Source of the DNA: 79-D21 sp022839995
GTDB taxonomy: Bacteria; Synergistota; Synergistia; Synergistales; 79-D21
DNA: 64,000 bases
Reading direction: 5' to 3'
NCBI GenBank assembly: GCA_022839995.1
Contig: JALHIN010000007.1
Location: 28,357-92,356, forward strand
Shown: positions 42,602 to 51,241 of the stretch, piece after piece
Numbering within the stretch: the first letter of the stretch is position 1
How the letters are laid out: each line of letters starts with the position of its first letter
Translations under genes and position numbers: made by a program
Notes under the pieces: model-generated
What the model was told of the DNA's origin: nothing
Database searches by the model: none
What the model saw: only the letters and a program-made list of their open reading frames with translations

Positions 42602-43402
42602 TTGACCAAAACCGCGCTCCTGGCAGGTGAGGGGCTTCTGCCGGTGGCCATCGCGCAGTCCTTGGCCGCGAGGGGAAACGCCCCGACGGTGATTGCCCTG
42701 GGGAAGGCGAGCCCTCTCCTGGAAAGCGTTGCAGAACGGATCCTGCCGGTTTCGCAGGTATCCATGGACGGGATTGTTCGCATGATCGAAACGGAGGGCT
42801 GCACGCAGGTCATCCTGGCGGGGGCGGTCCCGAAACGCTGGATCTTCGGCGGAGGCCCGGTGGATGCAAAGACCCTGGAATGGATCCGGGCCCTCCCTTC
42901 CCGTGACGACCACGCCCTGCTGGGTTCGATCGTCGGCTTCCTTCAGTCCCGGGGCCTCGAGGTGGTTCCGTATCGCCTGCTGATCCCGGAAGCATTGGCC
43001 CCTGAGGGGACGATTGCAGGGAGGGATCCTACCGAAGAGGAGCGGGAAGAGATCCGGTACGGGATCGGCATCGCAAGGAAGATCGTTCCCCTGTCGTTCG
43101 GACAGGCCCTGGCGGTGCGGGCCGGGGCGGTCGTTGCCGTCGAGGCGATGGAAGGAACCGACGAAATGATCAAAAGGGCAGGCCGGATCGCTGCCGGCGG
43201 CACGGTTGTCAAGATGATGCGGCCGGACCAGGACGAACGTTTCGATGTCCCGACGGTCGGCCCTCAAACCCTGCAATGCATGGCGGATGCGGGGCTGGGC
43301 TGTCTGGCCGTCGAGGCCGGGCGGACTGTGATCCTGGACCGGGAGCGTTTCGGGCAGTTGGCGAAAGACAATGCCATTTCCGTAACGGGATTCGTGCCAT
43401 GA
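42602..43402 (+). CDS. lpxI: UDP-2,3-diacylglucosamine pyrophosphatase LpxI
   Basis: LpxI hydrolyses UDP-2,3-diacylglucosamine to lipid X plus UMP and replaces LpxH in many non-gammaproteobacteria. The 266-residue DUF1009 protein begins TKTALLAGEGLLPVAIA and has AVRAGAVVAVEAMEGTDEMI, DVPTVGPQTL and an Ala/Gly-rich C-terminal domain. TTG 42602 was chosen because GGGAGGTG precedes it by about 7 bases and it gives the family N-terminus; an ATG at 42578 overlapping the permease stop would add eight residues. It overlaps lpxB by ATGA. Confidence 0.93.
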   Translation: MTKTALLAGEGLLPVAIAQSLAARGNAPTVIALGKASPLLESVAERILPVSQVSMDGIVRMIETEGCTQVILAGAVPKRWIFGGGPVDAKTLEWIRALPSRDDHALLGSIVGFLQSRGLEVVPYRLLIPEALAPEGTIAGRDPTEEEREEIRYGIGIARKIVPLSFGQALAVRAGAVVAVEAMEGTDEMIKRAGRIAAGGTVVKMMRPDQDERFDVPTVGPQTLQCMADAGLGCLAVEAGRTVILDRERFGQLAKDNAISVTGFVP

Positions 43403-44511
43403 GAATTTTCTTCAGCTCGGGAGAGGCTTCCGGGGACCATCTGGCCGCTCTGTTGGTGAAGTCCCTGCAGGAGGAAATCCCGGGGATCGAATGTTGGGGG
43501 ATGGGGGGCCTGGAAAGCCGAAGCGCGGGAATGAGGGTCGACTGGTCCTCGGAATCTCTCCAACTGATGGGGATCGGTGAGGTGGTCCTTTCGATCCCCC
43601 GCCTTTGGAGGCTCAAGGATGAAATCAGCCGGCGGATCGTGCTGGAGCGGCCGGAAGCGATGGTCGTGGTGGACAGCCCGGACTTCCATTTCCCGCTTCT
43701 CGCGCAGGCTCGACGCTTTGGGTACCGGGGAACCGTCATCTACCTTTCACCTCCCCAGGTCTGGGCCTGGAGAAGCGGGAGGACGGGTTTCCTGAAGTCC
43801 GCGTGTGACCTGTGCCTTCCCCTCTTCGATTTCGAGCACGAATTCCTTTTGCAAAGGGGCGTGCCTTCCGCCTGGGTCGGCCACCCATTCACGGACGAGT
43901 TCCGGAGCCCACAGCCGCTTCAGGAGCCAGAGGCAGGCAACAGGCGGGTTGCCCTTCTTCCGGGCAGCCGACCTGGAGAAATCCGGCGCCTTCTCCCGGT
44001 CCTTCTGGAGACCTCGGAACACCTGAAGTCCAGGGGATTCGAGCCGGTTTTCTCCATCGCACCGGGGCTTGAGAACCGCGAGCGGGAGAGGCTTTCCTCC
44101 GCCCTCGAGGGCAGGCAGACATGCACCGAAAAGGGCCGTTTCCTGATGGAACGGGCCTGCTGCGTTATCGGGGCAAGCGGCACGGCCGCCGTCGAGGCGA
44201 TGATGCTGGACCGTTTCATGATCGTTCTGTACCGGGCTTCGCTTTCCTCCGAATTCGCCTTCCGCCTCCTGGTGAAGACCCCCCATATTTCCATTCCGAA
44301 CCGCCTGGCCGGGAAGCGCGTGTACCCCGAGCTGGTCCAGGGCGAAGCCCGAGCTTCGAAGATCCTGGAGTATTTCGAGGGATACTGGGCAGGCGGAGAA
44401 GGAAGAAAGGCGGTCCATGAAGGGCTGGCAAAAGCCAGATCTCGCATGGGAAAACAGGGCGTGGCAGGGTTCTGGGCCCGCGAGGTCCTGGAGAGGGCGG
44501 GGGCTCGATGA
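43399..44511 (+). CDS. lpxB: Lipid-A-disaccharide synthase LpxB
   Basis: This GT19 enzyme joins lipid X and UDP-diacylglucosamine into the lipid A disaccharide. The 370-residue GT-B protein has FFSSGEASGDHLAALLV, the family stretch YLSPPQVWAWRSGR, VGHPFTDE, and the nucleotide-site motif LLPGSRPGEIRRLLP, with a C-terminal GASGTAAVEAM. It is the canonical member of three LpxB-like proteins in this locus. Coupled by ATGA on both sides. Confidence 0.95.
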   Translation: MRIFFSSGEASGDHLAALLVKSLQEEIPGIECWGMGGLESRSAGMRVDWSSESLQLMGIGEVVLSIPRLWRLKDEISRRIVLERPEAMVVVDSPDFHFPLLAQARRFGYRGTVIYLSPPQVWAWRSGRTGFLKSACDLCLPLFDFEHEFLLQRGVPSAWVGHPFTDEFRSPQPLQEPEAGNRRVALLPGSRPGEIRRLLPVLLETSEHLKSRGFEPVFSIAPGLENRERERLSSALEGRQTCTEKGRFLMERACCVIGASGTAAVEAMMLDRFMIVLYRASLSSEFAFRLLVKTPHISIPNRLAGKRVYPELVQGEARASKILEYFEGYWAGGEGRKAVHEGLAKARSRMGKQGVAGFWAREVLERAGAR

Positions 44512-45614
44512 AACGGTTCGCGGTATTGGTCAACGGGCCGGGGGAACTCTGGGGATGGGGAAGGCCGGTGGTGAAGCACCTCAAAGAGGCAGGGCACCGG
44601 GTCGACCTCCTTGTGCTGCCTTGCGAGTACGCCAGCGGCCTCGAACAGCGGCTGGCTTCCCGGCTGGGAGCCGACCGGGTTGTGCCTTCCAGGTCCTTCG
44701 CGGGGGAGTTCACGAACGGGAAAGGACGCCCCGACGCGGTGCTGCAGCTGGGGGGCGATCTTGTTTACGGGAGGTTGCTGTCCTCGAGATGGAACAGCCC
44801 GCTCTTCAGCTACAGTTACGGCCCAAAGAAGGGGCTTGCCGCCTGCAGGGGTATATTTACCGCTTGCGGGGCGATGGCCGATTCGATCCGGAGTGCCGCG
44901 GGTGGGAAACCGGTCGAAATCGTGGGGAGCCTTGTAGCCGACGCGCTGGGGATGGACGAGGGAACGGTTTCCCGGGAAACCGGCCGGGCCCCGAGAGTTG
45001 TCCTTTTCCCGGGAAGCCGACCGGCAATTCGGAAAAAGGCGCTTCCCTTCATGGGCGAATTCCTGGGGGCTGCCAGGGGGTGTTTGCCGAAGGCCGAGTG
45101 GGGGGTGCTCCTTTCCCCTTTCAGCGACCCGGAAGAGCCGGCTCTCTGGGAGCAGGCCGGTTTTCTGGTGTACAGCGCCGGGACGGGGGCCGTCCTGCGG
45201 GGAGCCGACATTGCGCTGACCCAGCCCGGGACGAATACCCTTGAACTGCTGCACGCACGGGTCCCTTCGGTCGTCGCGGTTCCGGATGATTTCCTGGCGG
45301 TTGCTCCTTCGCCTTTTTTGCTGAAACCGATCTTTGCCCTGCCCGGAATCGGGTCCTTTTTCAAGCGCAGGGCGTTTGATCGGGTTCTTAAAAAAAGAGG
45401 ATACCTTGCCTGGCCGAACCGGCTCGCCGGAAGGATGGTCTTCCCGGAGATCACGGGAAAGGTTTCTCCCGCCACGCTGGCAAGACGGTTTGCTGCCTAC
45501 GCCGGAGACCCCCAGTGGCTTGAGGCGACCCGGAAGGCGCTTGGACAGATCGATGGCGGGATGGCCGGAGCTGCCGTTCGCCTTCGGGAAAGGATGCTGG
45601 AAGCGTTGCCATGA
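44508..45614 (+). CDS. LpxB-related GT-B protein (second paralogue)
   Basis: This is a 368-residue protein with the GT-B architecture of LpxB but clearly divergent. It begins FAVLVNGPGELWGWGRPVVKH, has VVLFPGSRPAIRKKALPF where LpxB has its PGSR motif, and TQPGTNTLELLHARVPSVV near the C-terminus. The SPPQVWAW block of true LpxB is missing. Probable transfer of a sugar onto a lipid or lipid A intermediate is inferred from fold and position only. It sits between lpxB and msbA with ATGA overlaps, so its product is made together with the lipid A enzymes. Confidence 0.8.
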   Translation: MKRFAVLVNGPGELWGWGRPVVKHLKEAGHRVDLLVLPCEYASGLEQRLASRLGADRVVPSRSFAGEFTNGKGRPDAVLQLGGDLVYGRLLSSRWNSPLFSYSYGPKKGLAACRGIFTACGAMADSIRSAAGGKPVEIVGSLVADALGMDEGTVSRETGRAPRVVLFPGSRPAIRKKALPFMGEFLGAARGCLPKAEWGVLLSPFSDPEEPALWEQAGFLVYSAGTGAVLRGADIALTQPGTNTLELLHARVPSVVAVPDDFLAVAPSPFLLKPIFALPGIGSFFKRRAFDRVLKKRGYLAWPNRLAGRMVFPEITGKVSPATLARRFAAYAGDPQWLEATRKALGQIDGGMAGAAVRLRERMLEALP

Positions 45615-47377
45615 AGCGGAAACCGAAAGAGAAAACCGTTCGGCTGGGTTCCCTGAAGAAACTGCTGCCGTTCATCCTGCCTTACCGGATTCGGCTGGTC
45701 TCAGCCTTCGGCTGCATGTTGGCGGCTTCTGCCGCTGGGGTCCTGCCGCCGTGGCTTCTCAAGAACGTCGTGGATGACGTCCTCATCCGAAAGGACAGCC
45801 TGATGCTCAACGGGCTCGCCTTCTCCATCGTTCTCCTCTTCATCCTGAAGAACCTCGCGGGTTACGGTCAGCAGTACCTGATGGTCTGGGTCGGGCAGCA
45901 TGCCGTGATGGACCTGCGGGTGGCCCTTTACGGGAAAATCCAGTCTCTTTCCCTGACCTACCTCCACAAAAAGAGAGTCGGAGAACTGCTGTCCCGGATC
46001 ACGGGAGACGTTGCGACCCTCCAGGGACTGGTTTCGACCACCATCGTCGACCTGGTCGTCCAGACGCTCACGTTTTTCGGAATGGCCGGGTTCCTGGTGT
46101 ATCTGAACTGGAAGCTGACCCTCTTCGCCCTGCTCGTGATTCCGCTCGCTTTCAAGGTCATCCACTTTGCCTCCCAGCGGCTCCGGGCCGTGGGGCACAC
46201 GATCCAGCAGGAACTGGCCAGCCTTTCCGCGATCGCCTACGAAGCTCTTTCCGCGATCCGCATCGTCCGGTCGTTCGCCACGGAAGAGTACGAGCTGGAG
46301 CGTTTCAGGAAGCAGGGAAAAGCCAACGTCCGGGCCCTCGTTCACGGGACCCAGATCCAGGCTACGCTGCAGGGAGTGGTGGAAGTCATCCTGATCGTTG
46401 CCCTGGCCCTGCTTCTCTGGGCCGGAGGACGGGAAGTCATCGCGGGAAGGATGACCCCCGGCGGGTTGGTCGCGTTTCTTGGCTACCTCGGCTTCATGGT
46501 CCAGCCTCTTCGGGTCATCAGCCGGATCGTGGGGAGCCTCCAGCAGTGCCTCGCCTCGGCGGACCGGATTTTCGAGATCCTGGAAGTCCCCGACACGCTG
46601 CCGGTTCCGGAGAGCCCGGTCGTGCTGAAGCCCGTTTCCGGGGCGATCGGCTTCAAGGACGTCTGGTTCGCCTATGAACCGGGCCGCTGGATTCTCAAGG
46701 GAGTCAACCTGTCGGTCCGTCCTGGGGAGCGGATCGCTCTCGTAGGGTCGACCGGGGCTGGCAAAACGACCATCGCCGACCTTGTCCCGAGGTTTTACGA
46801 CCCTCAGCGTGGAACCGTGACGGTCGACGGAGTGGACGTCCGCCAGCTGGATTTGAAGGTCCTGAGGAAGCAGATCGGGATCGTTCCACAGGACCCGGTA
46901 CTGCTCAAGGGAACGATGGCCTACAACATCGCCTACGGGTTCGAGGAGGCGACACTGGATGCGATCCGCGAAGCCGCGAGGATGGCCGGAATCGCGGACT
47001 TCATCGAAAGCCTCCCGGAGGGCTATGAAACCGAGATCGGCGAACGCGGCGTGACCCTGAGCGGCGGGCAAAGGCAAAGGATCGCGATCGCGCGGGCGAT
47101 GATCCGGAACCCGAAGATCCTCATCATGGACGAAGCGACCTCTTCGCTCGACACCGCGGTGGAACACCAGATCCAGGAAGCGATGGAACATGCGATGAAG
47201 GGAAGGACCTCGCTCGTGATCGCGCACCGCCTTTCGACGGTCCTCGAATCGGATCGCATCCTCGTCATCGATGCAGGACAGATCGTGGAAGAAGGAACGC
47301 ACCAAAACCTGTTGGCCAGGCAGGGACTCTATTCCCGGCTCTACGGCCTCCAGTTCAGGGAGCCGGCCAGACCATGA
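45611..47377 (+). CDS. msbA: Lipid A export ABC transporter MsbA
   Basis: This 588-residue half-transporter (six transmembrane helices, then an ATPase) flips lipid A-core across the inner membrane. Walker A is VGSTGAGKTTIADL near residue 380, the signature TLSGGQRQRIAIARAM, Walker B ILIMDEATSSLD, and the His switch IAHRLST. The N-terminal domain includes the long coupling helix region QIQATLQGVVEV. Its position among lpx genes supports the substrate; generic exporters of this family are hard to tell apart by sequence. Confidence 0.92.
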   Translation: MKRKPKEKTVRLGSLKKLLPFILPYRIRLVSAFGCMLAASAAGVLPPWLLKNVVDDVLIRKDSLMLNGLAFSIVLLFILKNLAGYGQQYLMVWVGQHAVMDLRVALYGKIQSLSLTYLHKKRVGELLSRITGDVATLQGLVSTTIVDLVVQTLTFFGMAGFLVYLNWKLTLFALLVIPLAFKVIHFASQRLRAVGHTIQQELASLSAIAYEALSAIRIVRSFATEEYELERFRKQGKANVRALVHGTQIQATLQGVVEVILIVALALLLWAGGREVIAGRMTPGGLVAFLGYLGFMVQPLRVISRIVGSLQQCLASADRIFEILEVPDTLPVPESPVVLKPVSGAIGFKDVWFAYEPGRWILKGVNLSVRPGERIALVGSTGAGKTTIADLVPRFYDPQRGTVTVDGVDVRQLDLKVLRKQIGIVPQDPVLLKGTMAYNIAYGFEEATLDAIREAARMAGIADFIESLPEGYETEIGERGVTLSGGQRQRIAIARAMIRNPKILIMDEATSSLDTAVEHQIQEAMEHAMKGRTSLVIAHRLSTVLESDRILVIDAGQIVEEGTHQNLLARQGLYSRLYGLQFREPARP

Positions 47378-49629
47378 TCGTCAAAAGCTACCTGGAATAT
47401 GCCAGGGGGGAAAGGGCCTTGTCCCCGTGGCTGCTGCTGACGCCCCTGGGATGGATTGCGGGAGCCCTGGTGGAAATCCGCAATTTCGCCTATGACCACG
47501 GGATTGCGAAGAGCCTGGCCTGCCCGGTTCCCCTGGTCAGCGTCGGGAACCTGACCCTGGGGGGGACGAACAAGACTCCCTTTGTCGAAATGGTCGCTCT
47601 CGAATTTGCCCGGCGAGGCATCCCGACGGGGGTTGTAAGCCGAGGGTACAAAGGCAAGGCACGAGCCCCCGAGCTGGTGAACCGCCTTTCGGCGGGGGCG
47701 TTTGCCGGAGACGAACCTCTCCTGCTTCACCATCGCCTCGGGGGACTGCCCGTGGCGGTGGCAAACGAGAGGAACGAGGGGGTTATCCTGCTGCGGGAAG
47801 AGGAAGGCGTCGAGCTGGTGATAGCCGACGATGCCTTTCAGCACAGGAAAATGAGGAGGGACGCCGACATCGTCCTGGTGGATGCCCTGTGTCCCTGGGG
47901 GAACGGGCGTCTTTTCCCGGCCGGGCTGCTGAGGGAAAAACCGAAGGCGCTGGAACGGGCGCATCTCGTCGTGATCACGAAGGCGGACCAGGTGATCCCG
48001 TCCCGACTGGAGGAACTGAAACGGGAAATCTCCGCCATCGTCGGCCGGGACCGGGTTTTCTGCTCAAGGCTGGTCCTGGACCGCTGGGAGCGGTGGGAAG
48101 GCGAATGGAAAGGAGAACCCGGCCTTCAGATGGCCGGCCTCCCGGTCCTCGCCTTTTCGGCGATCGGCAACCCTGCCAGTTTCCGACGGTCCCTGGAGCA
48201 GCAGGGAGTCCGGATCGCAAGGGAAATCCGCTTCCGGGACCACCACCGCTTCTCGTGCAAAGACATGGAAACGCTGGTGGCCGAAGCGGGCCGCCTGAAG
48301 GCAGCCGCCCTGGTCTGCTCCGAAAAGGACATTTTCAACCTCCCCCCGGGTTGGTTTTCGCCGATTCCCCTCGTCGTTCCACGGGTCAAAACGGAGATCG
48401 TCGGCGAAGCGGATCGTTTCTGGGAAGCCTTGCGGGACGTCCTTCGACCGCGCATCACCGTCGCGTCGAACGGGTACGGGGAAGATGCCATCGGCGTCAT
48501 CCTGGCAGAAAAGCTCAGGAAGGCCCTGCCGGAATCGGAAATACTCGCATTTCCCCTGGTCGGGGCGGGCAAACCCTACTCCGAGTCGGGGTTCCCGGTC
48601 GTTTCCCCCCTGGCGGAAACGCCCAGCGGGGGAATTGTCAAATACAACGTTTCCGATTTGATCCGCGATTTGCGTTTCGGCCTGGTGAAAATTATCATAG
48701 AGCAGCTCAAGAGCTGGAAAAAACTGCGCCATCGGGTACTCCGGGTTTTCTGCGTGGGAGACGTGTACCTCGCGCTGCAAGCTCTATGGGGGCAAGGCGG
48801 TTCCCCCCTTCTCATCGCGACGGCTAAAACGGCCTATATCGCAGGCCATTGGGGCATCGAGCGTTTCGTGCTCAGGCACCGTGTTGAGAAAGTGTGGGCG
48901 AGGGACGAGGAAACGGCGCGGGAATTGCTTCGATCCGGCGTCCAGGCTCGGTTTGAAGGGAACCCGATCATGGACCTGGCAGGTTCGAGGGGCACGGAAG
49001 CGATCGGTTGGCCCGGAAGCGGTAAGGACCGGATCCTTTTGCTACCCGGAAGCCGACGCCGTGCCTATTCCGACTTTTCCCTCCTGCTGGAAACGGCCGA
49101 TTTGATTTCGAGGAAGCGGGATTGCCGGTTTCTTGCGGTTTTGGCCCCAACGATCGACCGCGGCGAGCTCGTCTCGAGATCCGCGGGCTGGAGACATTCG
49201 CCCTCTGAGCAGGAGAACCTGACGAACGGGCGAACGAAGATCTTCCTGTTTGACGGAGACCTTTCGGCTGCAGCGAAAAACGCGGATCTCGTCATCGGGC
49301 TGGGAGGAACGGCCAACCAGCTTTGCGCGGGATTGGGCATCCCCGTTCTTTCCGTGGAAGAAAAGGGGAAGCTGGTGCAGAAAAGGATTTTGCAGGACGC
49401 GGAGCGCCTCGTCCCAAGGAGCCCGGAGGCGCTCGCGGAAGCCGCCCTGGAGATCCTCGAAACCCCGGAACTTCGTAGCCATATGTCTCGAACCGGGATC
49501 CTCCGGCTTGGTGCCCCGGGAGCGCTCGACGAAGTCGTCCGTTTCGCGGTGAAGGATTGCGGCCTTGGATTGCGGGAGAAGCTCTATTCTCGCCTTTGCG
49601 TGCCGAACGAAGGAGGAAAAATACCATGA
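47374..49629 (+). CDS. lpxK: Fusion of tetraacyldisaccharide 4'-kinase LpxK with an LpxB-like GT-B domain
   Basis: Residues 1 to about 360 of this 751-residue protein are LpxK, which phosphorylates the lipid A disaccharide at 4'. Visible are a membrane-associated N-terminus, the P-loop VSVGNLTLGGTNKTP (usually GGTGKTP), DDAFQHRKMRRDADIVLVDA, GRLFPAGLLREKPKAL and RDHHRFS. From about 362, the frame runs without a stop into a second domain that begins RPRITVASNGYGEDAIGVIL and has ILLLPGSRRRAYSDFSLLL and LVIGLGGTANQLCAGLGIP. This second part resembles lipid-A-disaccharide-synthase-related proteins. There is no frameshift or internal stop. The linkage suggests sequential modification of the same lipid, which is inference. 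Confidence 0.9.
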   Translation: MIVKSYLEYARGERALSPWLLLTPLGWIAGALVEIRNFAYDHGIAKSLACPVPLVSVGNLTLGGTNKTPFVEMVALEFARRGIPTGVVSRGYKGKARAPELVNRLSAGAFAGDEPLLLHHRLGGLPVAVANERNEGVILLREEEGVELVIADDAFQHRKMRRDADIVLVDALCPWGNGRLFPAGLLREKPKALERAHLVVITKADQVIPSRLEELKREISAIVGRDRVFCSRLVLDRWERWEGEWKGEPGLQMAGLPVLAFSAIGNPASFRRSLEQQGVRIAREIRFRDHHRFSCKDMETLVAEAGRLKAAALVCSEKDIFNLPPGWFSPIPLVVPRVKTEIVGEADRFWEALRDVLRPRITVASNGYGEDAIGVILAEKLRKALPESEILAFPLVGAGKPYSESGFPVVSPLAETPSGGIVKYNVSDLIRDLRFGLVKIIIEQLKSWKKLRHRVLRVFCVGDVYLALQALWGQGGSPLLIATAKTAYIAGHWGIERFVLRHRVEKVWARDEETARELLRSGVQARFEGNPIMDLAGSRGTEAIGWPGSGKDRILLLPGSRRRAYSDFSLLLETADLISRKRDCRFLAVLAPTIDRGELVSRSAGWRHSPSEQENLTNGRTKIFLFDGDLSAAAKNADLVIGLGGTANQLCAGLGIPVLSVEEKGKLVQKRILQDAERLVPRSPEALAEAALEILETPELRSHMSRTGILRLGAPGALDEVVRFAVKDCGLGLREKLYSRLCVPNEGGKIP

Positions 49630-50366
49630 AAACGCTGGCAGTGATCCCTGCTCGGCTGGCCAGCACCCGCCTGCCCGAGAAACCGCTCGTGCAGGTGGGG
49701 GGCAAGCCGCTCGTCGTCCGGGTCCTCGAACAGGTGAAACGGTGTGGGAAAATCGACAGGATCGTCGTGGCGACAGACTCGGAGCGAATCGCGGATCTGG
49801 TGGAGCAAAACGGGGGGGAAGCCGTGATGACCCCTGCCGATCTGAAAAGCGGAGGGGACAGGGTTGCTTTTGTAGCGGCAAATCACCCCTGGGCGGACCT
49901 GGTACTGAACGTCCAGGTGGACGATCCGCTCGTGGGGCCGGACATGATCGATCCTCTCGTCAGGGCCCTCGAAGAGCAGCCCGAGGTTCGGCTTGCCCTG
50001 CTTGCCAAACGGATCGAGAAGGAAGAAGAGATTGCGTCCCCCAACATCGTCAAGATGGTCTTTGACCAGAACGGAAAGGCCCTCTATTTCAGCCGTTCCC
50101 CGATTCCGTATCCGCGAAACCCGGGGGCCGTCTATTTCAAGCACATCGGCCCCTATGCCTGGAGGAGGGATTTCCTGCTCGAGTTTTCCAGGTGGGATCA
50201 AACTCCGCTGGAAAAAGCAGAGAGCCTGGAAATGCTTCGGGTGCTGGAAAAGGGGTTCGCGATCCGCTGTGTCGAAACATTCCGGGACACGGTGGAGATC
50301 GACACCCCGGAAGACGTGGCGGCATTGGAGAAAATTCTCCGGGAGGAAGGGGGAAGGATCGCATGA
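49626..50366 (+). CDS. kdsB: CMP-Kdo synthetase KdsB (possibly Kdo8N specific)
   Basis: KdsB activates Kdo with CTP. The 246-residue protein has the nucleotide-binding start VIPARLASTRLPEKPLVQ and YFSRSPIPYPR. Two usually strict motifs differ: the NVQGDEPL motif reads NVQVDDPL, and SGTDR reads SGGDR. The metal-binding Asp is kept. ATG 49626 overlaps the lpxK fusion stop. In Shewanella, KdsB works on the 8-amino sugar made by KdnA/KdnB; both candidate genes lie 3 kb downstream here, so the altered motifs may reflect a different substrate. That link is inference. Confidence 0.92.
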   Translation: MKTLAVIPARLASTRLPEKPLVQVGGKPLVVRVLEQVKRCGKIDRIVVATDSERIADLVEQNGGEAVMTPADLKSGGDRVAFVAANHPWADLVLNVQVDDPLVGPDMIDPLVRALEEQPEVRLALLAKRIEKEEEIASPNIVKMVFDQNGKALYFSRSPIPYPRNPGAVYFKHIGPYAWRRDFLLEFSRWDQTPLEKAESLEMLRVLEKGFAIRCVETFRDTVEIDTPEDVAALEKILREEGGRIA

Positions 50367-51241
50367 ACCGAACGGTTCGGGTGCAGTCGGTGGAATTCGG
50401 CTCCGGCCCTCTGGTCGTGGTCGCGGGCCCTTGCGTCCTGGAAAGCCTGGACCTAGGCCTGGAGGTGGCGGAAACCGTCCGGGACCTTTGCCGGGAAGCG
50501 GGTTTCGGCTATGTTTTCAAGTCCTCATTCGACAAGGCGAACCGGACTTCCATCCACAGCTACCGGGGGCCCGGTATCGAACGGGGGCTCCAGTGGCTCA
50601 AGGCCATCCGGGAAGCGACGGGGGTACCGGTGCTGACCGACATTCACGAGCCCTCCCAGGCGGCTCCTGCGGCAGAAGCAGTCGACATCCTGCAGATACC
50701 GGCCTTCCTGTGCAGGCAGACTGACCTGATCGTGGCCGCGGCAAAGACCGGGAGAGCTCTCAACATCAAGAAGGCCCAGTTTATGGCCCCCGAGGACATG
50801 GCCCCCGTGCTTTCAAAGTGCACGGAGGCCGGCAACGACCAGGTCATCCTCTGCGAGCGCGGGACCAGTTTCGGGTATCGCCAGCTCGTGGTGGACATGC
50901 GCTCCCTTGCGGTCATGCGTTCCCTCGGCGTCCCGGTGATGTTCGACGCGACCCATAGCGTCCAGACCCCGGGTGGGAAAGGAACGGCAAGCGGAGGGGA
51001 CCGGCGGTTCGTCCTCCCGCTCGCCAGGGCTGCGGTGGCGGTCGGGATCGACGCGCTCTTCCTGGAGGTCCATCCGGATCCGGACAAGGCCAAGAGCGAC
51101 GGCCCGAACATGGTTCCCCTCAAGGCGATGAAGGCTTTCCTGGAGCAGGTGAGCGTCCTGGACCGGGCGGTCAAGGAAAAACTGGGCGTAACGGACCTCG
51201 ATTGGGCGGTGAAAAGCGGTTATGGTCAGCCTGCCGAATGA
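50363..51241 (+). CDS. kdsA: 3-deoxy-8-phosphooctulonate synthase KdsA
   Basis: KdsA condenses arabinose-5-phosphate with phosphoenolpyruvate to Kdo-8-phosphate. The 292-residue TIM-barrel protein contains VVAGPCVLESLDLG, YVFKSSFDKANRTS, ILQIPAFLCRQTDL, NIKKAQFMAPEDM and FDATHSVQTPGGKG. The Cys in AGPCV and the loop sequence can mark metal-dependent forms, but I did not settle that. ATG 50363 overlaps the kdsB stop; the end overlaps kdsD by 20 bases. Confidence 0.96.
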   Translation: MNRTVRVQSVEFGSGPLVVVAGPCVLESLDLGLEVAETVRDLCREAGFGYVFKSSFDKANRTSIHSYRGPGIERGLQWLKAIREATGVPVLTDIHEPSQAAPAAEAVDILQIPAFLCRQTDLIVAAAKTGRALNIKKAQFMAPEDMAPVLSKCTEAGNDQVILCERGTSFGYRQLVVDMRSLAVMRSLGVPVMFDATHSVQTPGGKGTASGGDRRFVLPLARAAVAVGIDALFLEVHPDPDKAKSDGPNMVPLKAMKAFLEQVSVLDRAVKEKLGVTDLDWAVKSGYGQPAE

